Shown: positions 1 through 8,186, counted from the stretch's first letter. The stretch: 64,000 nt of DNA from Cytobacillus massiliigabonensis (GCF_900199725.1 NZ_LT904902.1:385395-449394), one strand, 5' to 3'. The notes: generated by a model not told the origin, from the letters alone. Program-made: numbers and translations.

Positions 1-631
1 TTTCATTATTTAACGCATCTTGGACACTTGATACAGTTGGATAACCTAATACTGGTCGGTTATCTATTAATCTTTGTAAAACTTCATCCTGTTGAGGTAT
101 TGCAAGTACATTAAAAGCCGTAAGATCAAGACTAAGTTGTGGATTTTCAATTGCTGCACGCATTTCAATTATAGTTTGTGCTGCATTGACAGCTGCTAAT
201 GCTGGATCGGGTAATGTAGATGGACCAATTCTTATAATCATGATTGATGAACTTATATTGACCTGGCTGCCGCCTGCTGAATTATCCAATGTGATTGATC
301 CAACACTGGTGTGGTTCCGCACTCGTAATATGTCTCCTGCAGCTGCTGAAATCATAGTCATTCCTATATTGCTTTCAGATATCCCTTCGGTTCCATAGAT
401 ACTGCCAGGTACTACTACATCATTTTGAAAGAGAGCAAATTGGTTAGCTGATTCTCCATTAATGACAAACCATACTGCATAAGTACCCTCATTTTCTACA
501 GTTATTGGCGCTGTACCTACACTGTGAGTAATACCTAGTAAAGCACTATTTGTACTAAAAGGAATATCTCCTTGTGTGAGAATGTTTTGACTTCCTGTAT
601 TATAGATATAACCATAACTTGAAGCAATTTC

Positions 632-854
632 TGGTCCCGGTGGTCCCATTGGACCTTGTTCCCCCTGCAGTCCCTGTGACCCTGTTTGTCCTTGTTCCCC
701 TTGCAGCCCCTGTGGTCCCGTTGGTCCTTGTTCTCCCTGTAACCCTTGTGGTCCCGTTGGTCCTTGTTCTCCTTGTAACCCTTGTGGTCCTACTGGTCCT
801 TGTTCCCCCTGCAGTCCCTGTGGTCCTGCTGGTCCTTGTGGTCCAGGAGGACCG
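632..854 (-). repeat. 36-bp tandem repeat coding collagen-like [12 protein letters not shown] units
   Basis: About five near-identical 36-bp units encode Gly-X-Y triplets. The variable position is P, V, T, T, Q or M. The array sits between the IS insertion point and the globular domain of the BclA-like gene. Such arrays vary in copy number between strains. Confidence 0.85.
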
Positions 855-873
855 ATGGTATGTCAACACTAAA

Positions 874-1668
874 CTAGACAATTTTTTTAAGGTGTCTATG
901 TTTGTACTCAATTGGGCTTTCATATCCAAGGGTTCCATGAATTCGTAAGTTATTAAACCAGTGAACATAGTCCTGTAATTCCCTTGTTAATTCTTCTAAG
1001 CTACTAAAATGTCTGCCCTTCACAAACTCTGTTTTGATGATTTTAAATGTTGCTTCAGCTACTGCATTATCATACGGGCAGCCCTTCATACTTAAGGATC
1101 GTTGGATATTAAAAGTCTTTAAAGCATCATCAATCAAATTGTTTTTAAACTCATTTCCACGATCCGTATGAAAAAGCTGTATCTTATTAAGATCGACTTT
1201 GATAGAAGCTAACGCACGATAAACGAGTAATGCATCTTTATTTGGCCCTGTACTAAAACCGACGATTTCCCGATTAAAGAGATCGACAAAGACACATACG
1301 TAGTTCCATTTTTGATTGACTCTTACGTACGTTAAATCGCTAACGATTGTAGTCATTTCTTGTTCCTGTGCGAATGCACGATTTAGTTCATTTGTTTGTT
1401 CTGATTCATTACAGGATTTTGTATGTGGTTTAAATTGAGCGATTGTGTATGAAGAAACGAGACCCTGCTCCTGCATGATGCGCCCAATTCTTCGCCTGGA
1501 AACAATATGACCGCGCTTTTTTAATTCTACTTTGATTTTACGTGTTCCATAGTTCTGACGGCTTGCGTGAAAAATATCGATTACATCAGAGGTAACGGGA
1601 TCCTCCGATACTCTTTCTTTTGCTTCATAATAATAAGTACTTCTAGGGATTTGCAGGACTTTGCACAT
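874..1668 (-). CDS. IS3-family transposase OrfB, DDE integrase core
   Basis: Catalytic half of the IS transposase, about 264 residues from the ATG at 1668. The N-terminal part carries the HTH_21-like region (YGTRKIKVELKKRGHIVSRRR). The rve domain follows, with the DDE triad at D111 (SDLTYV), D169 (HTDRGNEF) and E205 (DNAVAEA), the last two spaced 35 residues apart as in IS3 elements. The open frame extends upstream of the ATG into the 3' end of orfA in the -1 frame (through RTKVNVIKNN). A fused OrfAB made by -1 frameshifting is therefore expected. I see no classical A6G slippery heptamer, only CGAAAG. Confidence 0.93.
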   Translation of the reverse strand: MCKVLQIPRSTYYYEAKERVSEDPVTSDVIDIFHASRQNYGTRKIKVELKKRGHIVSRRRIGRIMQEQGLVSSYTIAQFKPHTKSCNESEQTNELNRAFAQEQEMTTIVSDLTYVRVNQKWNYVCVFVDLFNREIVGFSTGPNKDALLVYRALASIKVDLNKIQLFHTDRGNEFKNNLIDDALKTFNIQRSLSMKGCPYDNAVAEATFKIIKTEFVKGRHFSSLEELTRELQDYVHWFNNLRIHGTLGYESPIEYKHRHLKKIV

Positions 1669-1709
1669 TGCTGATATCGAGTATTTGTGTTGATTATTCT
1701 TAATTACAT

Positions 1710-2009
1710 TTACTTTCGTCCTAGTATCAGCGCGGCTTGCTTTAAAATGTCATTTTCCATTTCTAGTTGCTTGTTTCTTTTTCGGAGTTCCATCAATTCT
1801 TTTTGTTCATCTGTTAAATTATCTTTCTCCTTAAAAGAACCTGATTTTTGACTCTGACTCACCCACTTGTCTAAAGATGAAGGAGTAAGATCATATTCAC
1901 GAATAATCTCTTTTCTTGGTTTTCCATTTTGGTACAGCTGCACGATCTGTTGCTTGAAATCTTCAGTAAATGTTCGGCGTTCTCTTTTAGTCATGTAGAT
2001 TCTCCTCAA
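1710..2009 (-). CDS. IS3-family transposase OrfA, helix-turn-helix
   Basis: 99-residue DNA-binding half of the transposase. The HTH_Tnp_1 region (TFTEDFKQQIVQLYQNGKP) is followed by a leucine-zipper-like coiled coil ending near ELRKRNKQLEMENDILKQA, a pattern typical of IS3 OrfA. The ORF starts a few residues before MTKRERRTFTEDF; that ATG, with GGAGAAT just upstream, is a good alternative start. The stop TAA lies within the region where orfB is open in the -1 frame. OrfA normally binds the IS ends and, as OrfAB, forms the active transposase. Confidence 0.93.
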   Translation of the reverse strand: MRRIYMTKRERRTFTEDFKQQIVQLYQNGKPRKEIIREYDLTPSSLDKWVSQSQKSGSFKEKDNLTDEQKELMELRKRNKQLEMENDILKQAALILGRK

Positions 2010-2178
2010 ATGTGTTATTTGTAGTCTACTTGACCTTAAAAATTCTGTCCAACTAAGTGTAGCCTATCCACGATTAATCTTGGCAACTTTGGCGGTTTTG
2101 AACCTGGACTAAGTGGACAGCACCTCTGAAAAGGTTGGTTATTGTTAGCCATAATAATCACCTCATAAACTTATTTTA

Positions 2179-2187
2179 TAAAATATG
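2179..2187 (-). promoter_or_regulatory. Possible SigK-type -10 element for the BclA-like gene
   Basis: On the minus strand CATATTTTA fits the CATAnnnTA -10 of mother-cell sigma K and lies 27 bp upstream of the start codon. No convincing AC-type -35 was found, so this rests on one short motif plus the expected late-sporulation role of the gene. The rest of 2188-2501 holds no gene that I can support. Confidence 0.25.
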
Positions 2188-2501
2188 TTTGTGAGTATGA
2201 TAAGGATTGGACAACTATTAAATTTCACTAGTTAGCTTTCTTTTTAGGCAGTATTGCTCCGGTATTTCCTTTAGACTTTCAATCCCCTCAACCATTTAAG
2301 GATGAGTGTTTTCATCAACAATCTTTAGTTTTTTTGCTTCTTGCTTTATCAAAAATTAGGAGACGGTGATATGAAAATTTACACTATTCAAGATTTCAAT
2401 CAATAGTAAAAAATTCATTTGTAAATTCTTTAATTTATAAAGGACATTGTTATTTCTTGACGAATAAATACAAATTAACTGAATAAAAAGGAGGTTTCAT
2501 A

Positions 2502-2903
2502 GTGAAAAAATTTATTCCACACATTGCAACCTTAGAAATTCCTGTAACGAACCTACAAAAATCTCTCGAGTGGTACTTAGATATCTTTGAATTAAAAATT
2601 CATTTTAAGGGCGAGAAAAACGCCATGTTAATTTTCGAATCCAAAGGAGTGCCATCAATTTTTTTAGTTGAAACCGAAGAACAACAATGTTTATCATTTA
2701 AAAATACTAATAATGAGATTGTACATAGTGTTATTGATTTCTACTCACCTTCATTATCTGATTTTTACGCATGGTTGAAAGAAAAGAATGTCGAAGTTGG
2801 AACGTTGAATATTGATCCAAACCATGGGTTTGGCGGATTCGGTTTCAAGGATCCTGATGGCAACCTATTGGGAGCAACGAATGTTCTGCACCCAGGACAA
2901 TAA
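2502..2903 (+). CDS. VOC (glyoxalase/bleomycin-resistance fold) family protein
   Basis: 133-residue single-domain protein with GTG start preceded by AAGGAGG. The start 'HIATLEIPVTNLQKSLEWY' and end 'GGFGFKDPDGNLLGATN' are the signature beta-strand and helix pieces of the vicinal oxygen chelate fold. The usual C-terminal metal-binding Glu of glyoxalases (DPDGNxxE) is a glycine here, so a metal-dependent enzyme is uncertain. Single-gene unit with a strong terminator about 160 bp downstream. Substrate unknown. Confidence 0.8.
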   Translation: MKKFIPHIATLEIPVTNLQKSLEWYLDIFELKIHFKGEKNAMLIFESKGVPSIFLVETEEQQCLSFKNTNNEIVHSVIDFYSPSLSDFYAWLKEKNVEVGTLNIDPNHGFGGFGFKDPDGNLLGATNVLHPGQ

Positions 2904-3065
2904 CTTTACTCAATAGTAAAAAGGAATATATTAGATTTTCTTTAGTTTTGATTAAATATGGAGGAATAATTTTTGAATATGCATGTAAAAAAATCACTCC
3001 AAAACTAGAAAACTTGAATCCTATATATTAACCGATATCCTCAAAGTACTCATGATTCCCTTATT

Positions 3066-3093
3066 GCAGGCACTGGTAGTGTCTGCTTTTTTT
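3066..3093 (+). terminator. Intrinsic terminator
   Basis: A 9-bp stem, GCAGGCACT / AGTGTCTGC with one G-U pair and a GGT loop, is followed by seven T. It lies about 160 bp downstream of the VOC gene. Confidence 0.75.
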
Positions 3094-3288
3094 GTTTACA
3101 TATACGCTAAGAGGATTAAATAAAAAACAAATTTCGATTTATTATCTCTATACCTACAGCACTGTTAGTTTAATAATTAATTGCAGCTGACCTGTTGTAT
3201 CCCCAATAAATCAGTTACCGAACCCTTATCCTGAAATAGAACTATACAACATAACCCATTTTAATTATGATAGTAAAGGGGTGTTATT

Positions 3289-3462
3289 ATGCTTACTTTT
3301 CTTTGTATCATTGCAGGTGCTATCATTGGCTTTATTCTTTATGAATTTCCTGGTATTTTATTGGGTGCAATTTTTGGTATTCTTGCTGTCATTACCCATC
3401 AACTAGATTTAATTATCCATCACCTAAAAAAACAAAATACTTCTCATAATGATCCTAAATAA
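3289..3462 (+). CDS. Small two-helix membrane protein, 57 residues
   Basis: The ATG at 3289 is preceded by AAAGGGGTG. The translation has a glycine-rich hydrophobic block (FLCIIAGAIIGFILYEF then PGILLGAIFGILAVITH) that would make two short membrane helices, and a polar His/Lys-rich tail. I do not recognise a family. The good ribosome binding site and codon use similar to its neighbours support it as a real gene. No partner is evident. Confidence 0.6.
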   Translation: MLTFLCIIAGAIIGFILYEFPGILLGAIFGILAVITHQLDLIIHHLKKQNTSHNDPK

Positions 3463-3809
3463 TAGATCTATTATATATATATCTTTATAACTTTATTTGT
3501 CGATTAACAGATTTAAATCCGATCCAACCGGTACTTTCATTTTGTAAAAACACATTTTTTATAAGATGAAAAATGGTTTGGGGTCTGGATGGCTGCATCA
3601 AAGCTTCAAATAACGGTACCCTTGAATTTGAGTTAAAAAGGGTTATACCAATTTTATGAACACCTATGCAATACAAAACTGAGTTTTCTGTATAGGACGA
3701 TTTAAAATAGGAGATACCTAAACTAGAAAAACTATATATTTTTTCACAATACCGTCACAAGGATTTCCCCTCTATTTGCCTAATATATTGGTAAAAGGGG
3801 GGTTTTTTT

Positions 3810-4085
3810 ATGGAATCACCATTAGAAAAAATTATCTTCCAGAAGCAAGATACGCCAGGATTTATTAAGATGGAATCAGGAATAATGTTTTACAAAGAGG
3901 AAGAGGCAATGTTATGGCTAAGTGTTGAGTTAAAACATCGGTTTGAACTATATTTATTGCTTGATGATTTAGGTAGACCACCGTACCGCAAAAATTTGAC
4001 ATCAGGTATTGGCCACACATTTGAACAAGCTCGAAATATTGCAATGAACAAAATGGAGAAAGAAGTATTTAATAAAGTTTATTAA
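3810..4085 (+). CDS. Hypothetical protein, 91 residues
   Basis: ATG start with AAAGGGGGG eight bases upstream. The product is soluble, mixed alpha/beta and has no signal peptide. It ends with a helix containing 'GHTFEQARNIAMNKMEKEVF'. No family was recognised. It is monocistronic, and 3463-3809 upstream holds no gene that I can support. The stem-loop at 4208-4245 could end its transcript. Confidence 0.65.
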   Translation: MESPLEKIIFQKQDTPGFIKMESGIMFYKEEEAMLWLSVELKHRFELYLLLDDLGRPPYRKNLTSGIGHTFEQARNIAMNKMEKEVFNKVY

Positions 4086-4207
4086 GCGCACTCCAACCGG
4101 AAGGGCTGCATTTTATTTTGTTTTTTGGAATATTTATTTAAAAATACTTTGATAGATTTCCATATGATATTGTTGTTCCGATTTCTATTTGGTACTCTAT
4201 AATTTAA

Positions 4208-4250
4208 GACCGCCAACCCCATTATTACGTAAGGGATTGGCGGTCCTTTT
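4208..4250 (+). terminator. Intrinsic terminator
   Basis: GACCGCCAA pairs with TTGGCGGTC, extended by CCC/GGG across a one-base bulge, and is followed by CTTTT. It lies 120 bp after the 91-residue ORF. No gene is seen in the rest of 4086-4437. Confidence 0.6.
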
Positions 4251-4437
4251 AATTTAGACGAATATGCTAGTCTTCTTATCAAAGTTTAAAATGATTAATA
4301 CTAATTATATTTCTGCTTAAGAACAAGTACTGACGCTCATAAAAAATATCTTTTAATTTGTGACTAATAACACATATCCATTTTGGAAAAATTGATAATA
4401 TTAGGTCGTCTTTACAAATAAAGGAGGATTGCTTGAA

Positions 4438-4608
4438 ATGACCATGATTGATAACAATTACATTTTGCTTAAAATGATCAATAAGCTAAGAGAAGAGATG
4501 ATCAAGATTGGTCTATCTGAAGGACTGAATAGTAAAAACACAATAAAAATTAGCCAAATGCTTGATATATATATTTCAAAATATCAAAAAATTAATAGTA
4601 CAAAATAA
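4438..4608 (+). CDS. Spo0E-like aspartyl-phosphate phosphatase
   Basis: 56-residue protein with AAGGAGGATT upstream of the ATG. It has the family hallmark ISQMLDIYI (SQxLDxxI, residues 39-46) and an N-terminal helix, INKLREEMIKIG. This matches the two-helix hairpin of Spo0E/YisI/YnzD proteins. In the family these dephosphorylate Spo0A~P and delay sporulation. It is shorter than Spo0E itself (85 aa) but normal for the YnzD class. It stands alone. Confidence 0.88.
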   Translation: MTMIDNNYILLKMINKLREEMIKIGLSEGLNSKNTIKISQMLDIYISKYQKINSTK

Positions 4609-4924
4609 TTATTAATAGGTGAAGAACTGTGTAGTTATCCTGCACTTCTTTCTCATTGAGGTTTAGACAAACACTACATGAGTATGGTTTTGAATACCAC
4701 GTATTCTTTACCCTTTCAAAAAAACTCTAAATAAAATTGAATTTAAAATTACTATAGATATTAATTGTACGAGCCCCTTCTCCAAGCTCATAGTTATAAC
4801 CTCACCAGGTTCGCCACACAAGCATACACGTTTTCATACATTCTTCTTTCCCTCCATATTTAAACCCTTCTTATTTCACATGCCAAATACATATACAACA
4901 AGTAAATTGGGTATTGTATTTATA

Positions 4925-4983
4925 CCGAGCAAGGACAATCCTCCATTAATTTGACTACACACAAGATTCAAATCCTTGCTCGG
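4925..4983. repeat. 11-bp perfect inverted repeat upstream of a membrane-protein gene
   Basis: CCGAGCAAGGA at 4925-4935 is mirrored by TCCTTGCTCGG at 4973-4983, 37 bases apart. It ends 30 bp before the start codon at 5014. No T tract follows. It could be a leader structure or a long operator. No gene was found in 4609-4924. Confidence 0.5.
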
Positions 4984-5013
4984 AAATTAGATATTATAAT
5001 GGGTGTGGTATCC

Positions 5014-5568
5014 ATGAAAACTTCTGAAATAAATGAGGATATTCTAAAAATATTTTCTAACTATAATCATGCTCATCATTCATTTGTAGATATATGGCAA
5101 CAAATGATTCTATTTACTCCTAGATGGTGGTTAGGATTTATTTTAAGTACGCTGCCTTGGGTTTTATGGTGGAAATTTCACAACCCTACATATACAGGTG
5201 ATTTGCTTCGGGCAGGTTTTTTTATGGCGATCCTTGCTTTAACACTTGATTCTATTGGATTACAATTTGGCCTATGGATTTATCCATATAACATGTTTCC
5301 ATTCATTACAGGATATTTGCCTTGGGATCTAACCTTATTGCCAGTTTCAATTATGGTCATGATAGAAATTTTGCCTCAATGGTCACCCATTGTAAAAGGA
5401 TTCATATATGCAATTTTAGCATCATTTGTTGGTGAACCGATTGCTATTGCGTTAGATTTATATAAACCCATCCATTGGAATAGTCCATACTCTTTTCCTA
5501 TTTATATTTTGTTATTTTTACTGTCAAACAAAGTGGCAAAAAGTAAAAAGTTTAACTCAAGGTTCTAA
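5014..5568 (+). CDS. CBO0543-type integral membrane protein
   Basis: About 184 residues with five probable membrane helices. The short N-terminal helix 'NHAHHSFVDIWQQM' is followed by RWWLGFILSTLPWVLWW, a middle pair around LDSIGLQFGLWIYPY, and a last pair with GEPIAIALDLYKPIHW. It aligns by eye with the protein at 12982-13542: shared PWVLW, LD-G-G--FG-W-YP, and LDLYK--W. Both therefore belong to one paralogous family. The frame is open back to 4951, but MKTSEINED with an upstream G-rich tract is the more natural start. Function unknown. Confidence 0.72.
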   Translation: MKTSEINEDILKIFSNYNHAHHSFVDIWQQMILFTPRWWLGFILSTLPWVLWWKFHNPTYTGDLLRAGFFMAILALTLDSIGLQFGLWIYPYNMFPFITGYLPWDLTLLPVSIMVMIEILPQWSPIVKGFIYAILASFVGEPIAIALDLYKPIHWNSPYSFPIYILLFLLSNKVAKSKKFNSRF

Positions 5569-5666
5569 TCATGTATTCTTTATAGCAGAATTTAATAAAT
5601 CCTCTTACATAGATCCAAACAGAGTTGGATAACCTAACACTGCCTTAACTAAAGGAGGAGGATACT

Positions 5667-6524
5667 ATGTATTTTTACAGAGAAGATCTAATAAATATGA
5701 TCGTTCCAGATAAACCAGATCCACATGCTGCTAAAGTTCTTCAAGAAGCGCTCGGAGGACAATTTGGAGAGATGCGTACATTGATGCAATTCTCGTTCCA
5801 AAGTGCCAATTTTAGAGGAAAAGCAAAGAAATACCGCGACCTTATTAGAGGAATTTTCATAGAAGAGCTTAGCCATGTCGAACTTGTTCAGACAACAATT
5901 AATCAGCTCTTAAATGAGTCTGGAGGGGAGATGCCAGGTAATCAAGCTGCTGATGGTGCCCCTTTAAATGATGTGATAGAAAACGGTGCAAATCCGCATC
6001 ATTACATCATGGGAGCTAAAGCATCCCTACCTGTTGATGCTGGCGGGAATCCATGGAATGGCTCTTGGGTATATGACCATGGCAACCTAGCAGCTAATTT
6101 ACTTAATAATGTCGTTTTAGAATCGACTGGTGTTCTCCAAAAATCGAGAATTTATGAAATGAGCAGCAACAAAACTCTGCGCGAAACAATAGCATTTTTA
6201 ATAGTGAGAGACAATGCCCACCAAAATGCATTTGCAAAGGCTCTTGAAACGTTAGGTGTTGATTGGGGGAAACTATTTCCTATTCCAAACTATGATTTAA
6301 ATAAATACCCTGAATGTCGTAAATATGTTGATATGGGTTTCCACAATGCACAATTCAATTTTAGATTGGACAATACTTTAATCGGAGAAATTTTCTCAGG
6401 TAAAACCCCAAGCAGGAATGGCGGAGAGCTTATGGTCACTGATCCTCCAAAAGGATATCCTGTACCAGAAATGCCAGATATGCCAAATGAACATGCACCT
6501 GGATTTTATGACTTAAACAATTAA
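5667..6524 (+). CDS. Manganese catalase (KatN/YdbD-type)
   Basis: 285 residues with AGGAGGAGG before the ATG. The di-manganese ligands are visible in the expected order: Glu in GGQFGEMRTLMQF, the ExxH pair in FIEELSHVELV, Glu in NNVVLESTGVL and His in VRDNAHQNAF. The family converts hydrogen peroxide to water and oxygen without heme, and in bacilli is often tied to stationary phase or spores. The length matches the family. Single-gene unit closed by a terminator. Confidence 0.93.
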   Translation: MYFYREDLINMIVPDKPDPHAAKVLQEALGGQFGEMRTLMQFSFQSANFRGKAKKYRDLIRGIFIEELSHVELVQTTINQLLNESGGEMPGNQAADGAPLNDVIENGANPHHYIMGAKASLPVDAGGNPWNGSWVYDHGNLAANLLNNVVLESTGVLQKSRIYEMSSNKTLRETIAFLIVRDNAHQNAFAKALETLGVDWGKLFPIPNYDLNKYPECRKYVDMGFHNAQFNFRLDNTLIGEIFSGKTPSRNGGELMVTDPPKGYPVPEMPDMPNEHAPGFYDLNN

Positions 6525-6549
6525 GAGCCTATACAGGCTCTTTCTTTTT
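6524..6549 (+). terminator. Intrinsic terminator of the Mn catalase gene
   Basis: AGAGCCT-ATAC-AGGCTCT stem overlapping the last base of the stop codon, followed by a T-rich tract. Confidence 0.8.
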
Positions 6550-6571
6550 GATCAAAAAGTGTTTCTTTCAT

Positions 6572-7513
6572 TTAATTGGTATATCTTTGCAGCCATTTAT
6601 CCAACCTATCTAATAATTCTTTATCCATTGGCTGATTTAGCTGTGTTTTATATTCTTTCAATAAACCTAGCATTGTGTGCTGTCCCTCATACTTGCGGAA
6701 AATATGATTCATATCCGGTACGATATGCCACTCAGCTTCCCATTTAACCATTTCTGCAATTATTTTTACATGTTCTGGTGGTACTTGAATATCCTTTTCA
6801 CCAGTTATAGCTAATACCGGACACGTTACTTCATTTAAATAATCACATACATTATAAGCATAAAGCTCCCTTAACCATTTTGCATTTAGTTTAACACCCC
6901 CAAGCCTCATTACAGCTTTTTCAGAATGCATAATTTTTGTAAGTATTTTGCTGTTTTGCTTTCTTGCTTTTTCTGTTACTTTAAATATTCTTATTAGCCA
7001 GCCTTTTATCCCTTTTTTCCGATTCAATTCAGCGTATGCCAGTTCATTCTGCCTTGGCAGCAAATCTTTAGATGGTTCGGCTGCACCTGCAAGTAAGATA
7101 AGTCCGGAAACTGGGATTTTTTTAAAGACGGCAGGAGCAATGAGTGCCCCCTCACTATGGCCTAAAATAAGGATTCTATTATTATCTACTTTCGGGTGGG
7201 ATTGTAAGAATTTTATACATTCTACGGCATCGTCAATAAAATCAACTACCCCTGTTTCGAGGAAATCCCCTCCACTTTGAGAGATTCCCCTTTTATCATA
7301 ACGCAGGGTTACAAAACCTATTAAAGTTAAAAATTCTGCTAGATCTTTATAGATATTCATTTCCATTTTCTTTAGATTCCCATTTCGATCCCCTTTACCC
7401 GAACCTGAAATAATTAAAATTGCTGGAAATTCGGGACTGGGTTTATCAGGTATTGTTAATGTCCCACCTAAAGGATAAGTAGCTTGAATCATTACATCGT
7501 TGCTCTTATTCAT
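6572..7513 (-). CDS. Alpha/beta hydrolase (serine hydrolase)
   Basis: About 313 residues from ATG 7513. The frame is open to 7606, but that part overlaps the upstream regulator. GAAGGGAAGG precedes ATG 7513, which overlaps the upstream stop by 8 nt. The N-terminal strand region reads FPAILIISGSGKGDRNGN. The nucleophile elbow is GHSEG (ILILGHSEGALIAP), followed by a cap helix region. The acid lies in GEKDIQVP and the His in VPDMNHIFR. It resembles the YqiG/S9-like acyl esterase group. Co-transcription with the HTH gene suggests a regulated detoxification or esterase role. Confidence 0.88.
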   Translation of the reverse strand: MNKSNDVMIQATYPLGGTLTIPDKPSPEFPAILIISGSGKGDRNGNLKKMEMNIYKDLAEFLTLIGFVTLRYDKRGISQSGGDFLETGVVDFIDDAVECIKFLQSHPKVDNNRILILGHSEGALIAPAVFKKIPVSGLILLAGAAEPSKDLLPRQNELAYAELNRKKGIKGWLIRIFKVTEKARKQNSKILTKIMHSEKAVMRLGGVKLNAKWLRELYAYNVCDYLNEVTCPVLAITGEKDIQVPPEHVKIIAEMVKWEAEWHIVPDMNHIFRKYEGQHTMLGLLKEYKTQLNQPMDKELLDRLDKWLQRYTN

Positions 7514-8051
7514 TTTTTTCCTTCCCTTCTTTTTTAGGCATAGTAATTGTAGAGATGATTCTCTTTGTTCTAGTGGATGAAGGAGGGTTTTCCATATATT
7601 TTTCATACACCTTTCTTAAATCTTTTACATAATCAAGGAACTCGGTGTCTGAAAGATGAAGGGCAACTTGTCTATAGCCAACCCCATCCCGAAGAAAATC
7701 AATATTGTCATTATCAAGATACGTCTCAAAATCAGAAGTTATTTGTGCAATAAAGAACAGAAAATACTGCAAATGTTTTTCTTTAGTCAATTTTTTTACA
7801 TCATCGTTTGTCATGTTTACTGCAGGTACATTTAATGTATAAACCTTTTCAACTGCACCGCGAATTTGATTTTCTTCCGTTACGATTAAAACCCCTGCTT
7901 TAACAAGTGCATCCAATTGTCTATATAAAGAGGCTTGAGGAACATCCTTCAATTCTTTTGCGACCTTTTTTGCTGTTTTACTCAATCCATCAAGGAACAC
8001 TTGGATAATTTTGAAACGTACGGGATGCATGATGATTTCCACCTTTTTCAT
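7506..8051 (-). CDS. Winged-helix transcriptional regulator (ArsR-like HTH)
   Basis: 181 residues with ATG preceded by AAAGGAG. The N-terminal winged helix (MHPVRFKIIQVFLDG, then ASLYRQLDALVKAGVLIV) is followed by a wing containing EKVYTLN. A C-terminal helical domain of about 110 residues probably senses a ligand or dimerises. It is the first gene of a two-gene unit with an alpha/beta hydrolase. A perfect 9-bp inverted repeat sits in its promoter region (8086-8105), so autoregulation is likely. The ligand is unknown. Confidence 0.85.
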   Translation of the reverse strand: MKKVEIIMHPVRFKIIQVFLDGLSKTAKKVAKELKDVPQASLYRQLDALVKAGVLIVTEENQIRGAVEKVYTLNVPAVNMTNDDVKKLTKEKHLQYFLFFIAQITSDFETYLDNDNIDFLRDGVGYRQVALHLSDTEFLDYVKDLRKVYEKYMENPPSSTRTKRIISTITMPKKEGKEKNE

Positions 8052-8085
8052 AAACGGTCGTCTCCTTTATTATCACTTTATATAA

Positions 8086-8105
8086 TATTATCAAAATTGA
8101 TAATA
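8086..8105. promoter_or_regulatory. Candidate operator for the HTH/hydrolase unit
   Basis: TATTATCAA-AA-TTGATAATA is a perfect 9-bp inverted repeat with a 2-bp centre. It lies 35 bp upstream of the regulator start and overlaps AT-rich promoter-like sequence. The position fits autorepression. Confidence 0.55.
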
Positions 8106-8154
8106 AATAACAATCATTTTTTTCGTATTTCTTTCAGCGTGGTTGCCAGGTAAT

Positions 8155-8186
8155 AAAAAAGTGATTGCTCAATAATAAGCAATCAC
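8155..8186 (-). terminator. Intrinsic terminator (minus strand)
   Basis: Perfect 9-bp stem GTGATTGCT / AGCAATCAC with an 8-base loop. On the minus strand it is followed by six T. Confidence 0.75.

Larger units (their letters stand above)
856..2070 (-). mobile_element. IS3-family (IS150-like) insertion sequence, 1215 bp, intact
   Basis: The element has orfA and orfB in the usual order on the minus strand. Its ends are imperfect inverted repeats of about 38 bp: TGGTATGTCAACACTAAAC at 856 pairs with TGGATAGGCTACACTTAGT read inward from 2070. Both continue to a shared TTTTTAAGGT. The element is flanked by CGA at 853-855 and CGA at 2071-2073, the 3-bp duplication usual for this group. The transposase triad is complete, so the copy may be active. 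It interrupts a spore-surface collagen-like gene. Confidence 0.93.
1..2152 (-). pseudogene. BclA-like collagen/TNF-fold exosporium protein, split by an IS and cut by the left edge
   Basis: Read on the minus strand, an ATG at 2152 (preceded by AGGTGAT) starts a short leader, MANNNQPFQRCC, rich in Pro and Lys. If the IS at 856-2070 and one copy of its CGA target duplication are removed, the frame passes directly into [13 protein letters not shown] and about five 12-residue [12 protein letters not shown] units. A BclA-C-like beta domain follows (around 200-620), with the typical '[17 protein letters not shown]' and '[12 protein letters not shown]' stretches. A helical tail, roughly 60 residues within the window, stays open to position 1. 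In the family such proteins are glycosylated spore-surface filaments. As it stands the product stops shortly into the IS, after about 38 residues, so the gene is broken. The repair is exact, which points to a recent insertion. Confidence 0.85.

Noticed and set aside
632-854. Short tandem repeats considered as a CRISPR-like array
   Set aside because: The units are contiguous, code for Gly-X-Y triplets and have no spacers.
619-968. Valine/proline-rich plus-strand and Thr/Arg-rich minus-strand repeat frames in the collagen region
   Set aside because: They are the opposite and shifted readings of the [12 protein letters not shown] repeat; the collagen frame is the one that continues into a folded domain.
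2371-2406. 11-codon frame with a good Shine-Dalgarno (GGAGACGGTGAT)
   Set aside because: Too short, with stops following in all frames nearby; possibly a relic of a lost gene but not supportable.
3052-3123. 23-codon frame starting MIPLLQALVV, resembling a small hydrophobic toxin
   Set aside because: No ribosome binding site, and its bases are explained by the strong terminator hairpin at 3066-3093.
3485-3676. 63-codon minus-strand frame after the small membrane protein gene
   Set aside because: No ribosome site, no recognisable domain and no neighbour in phase; treated as chance or a decayed fragment.
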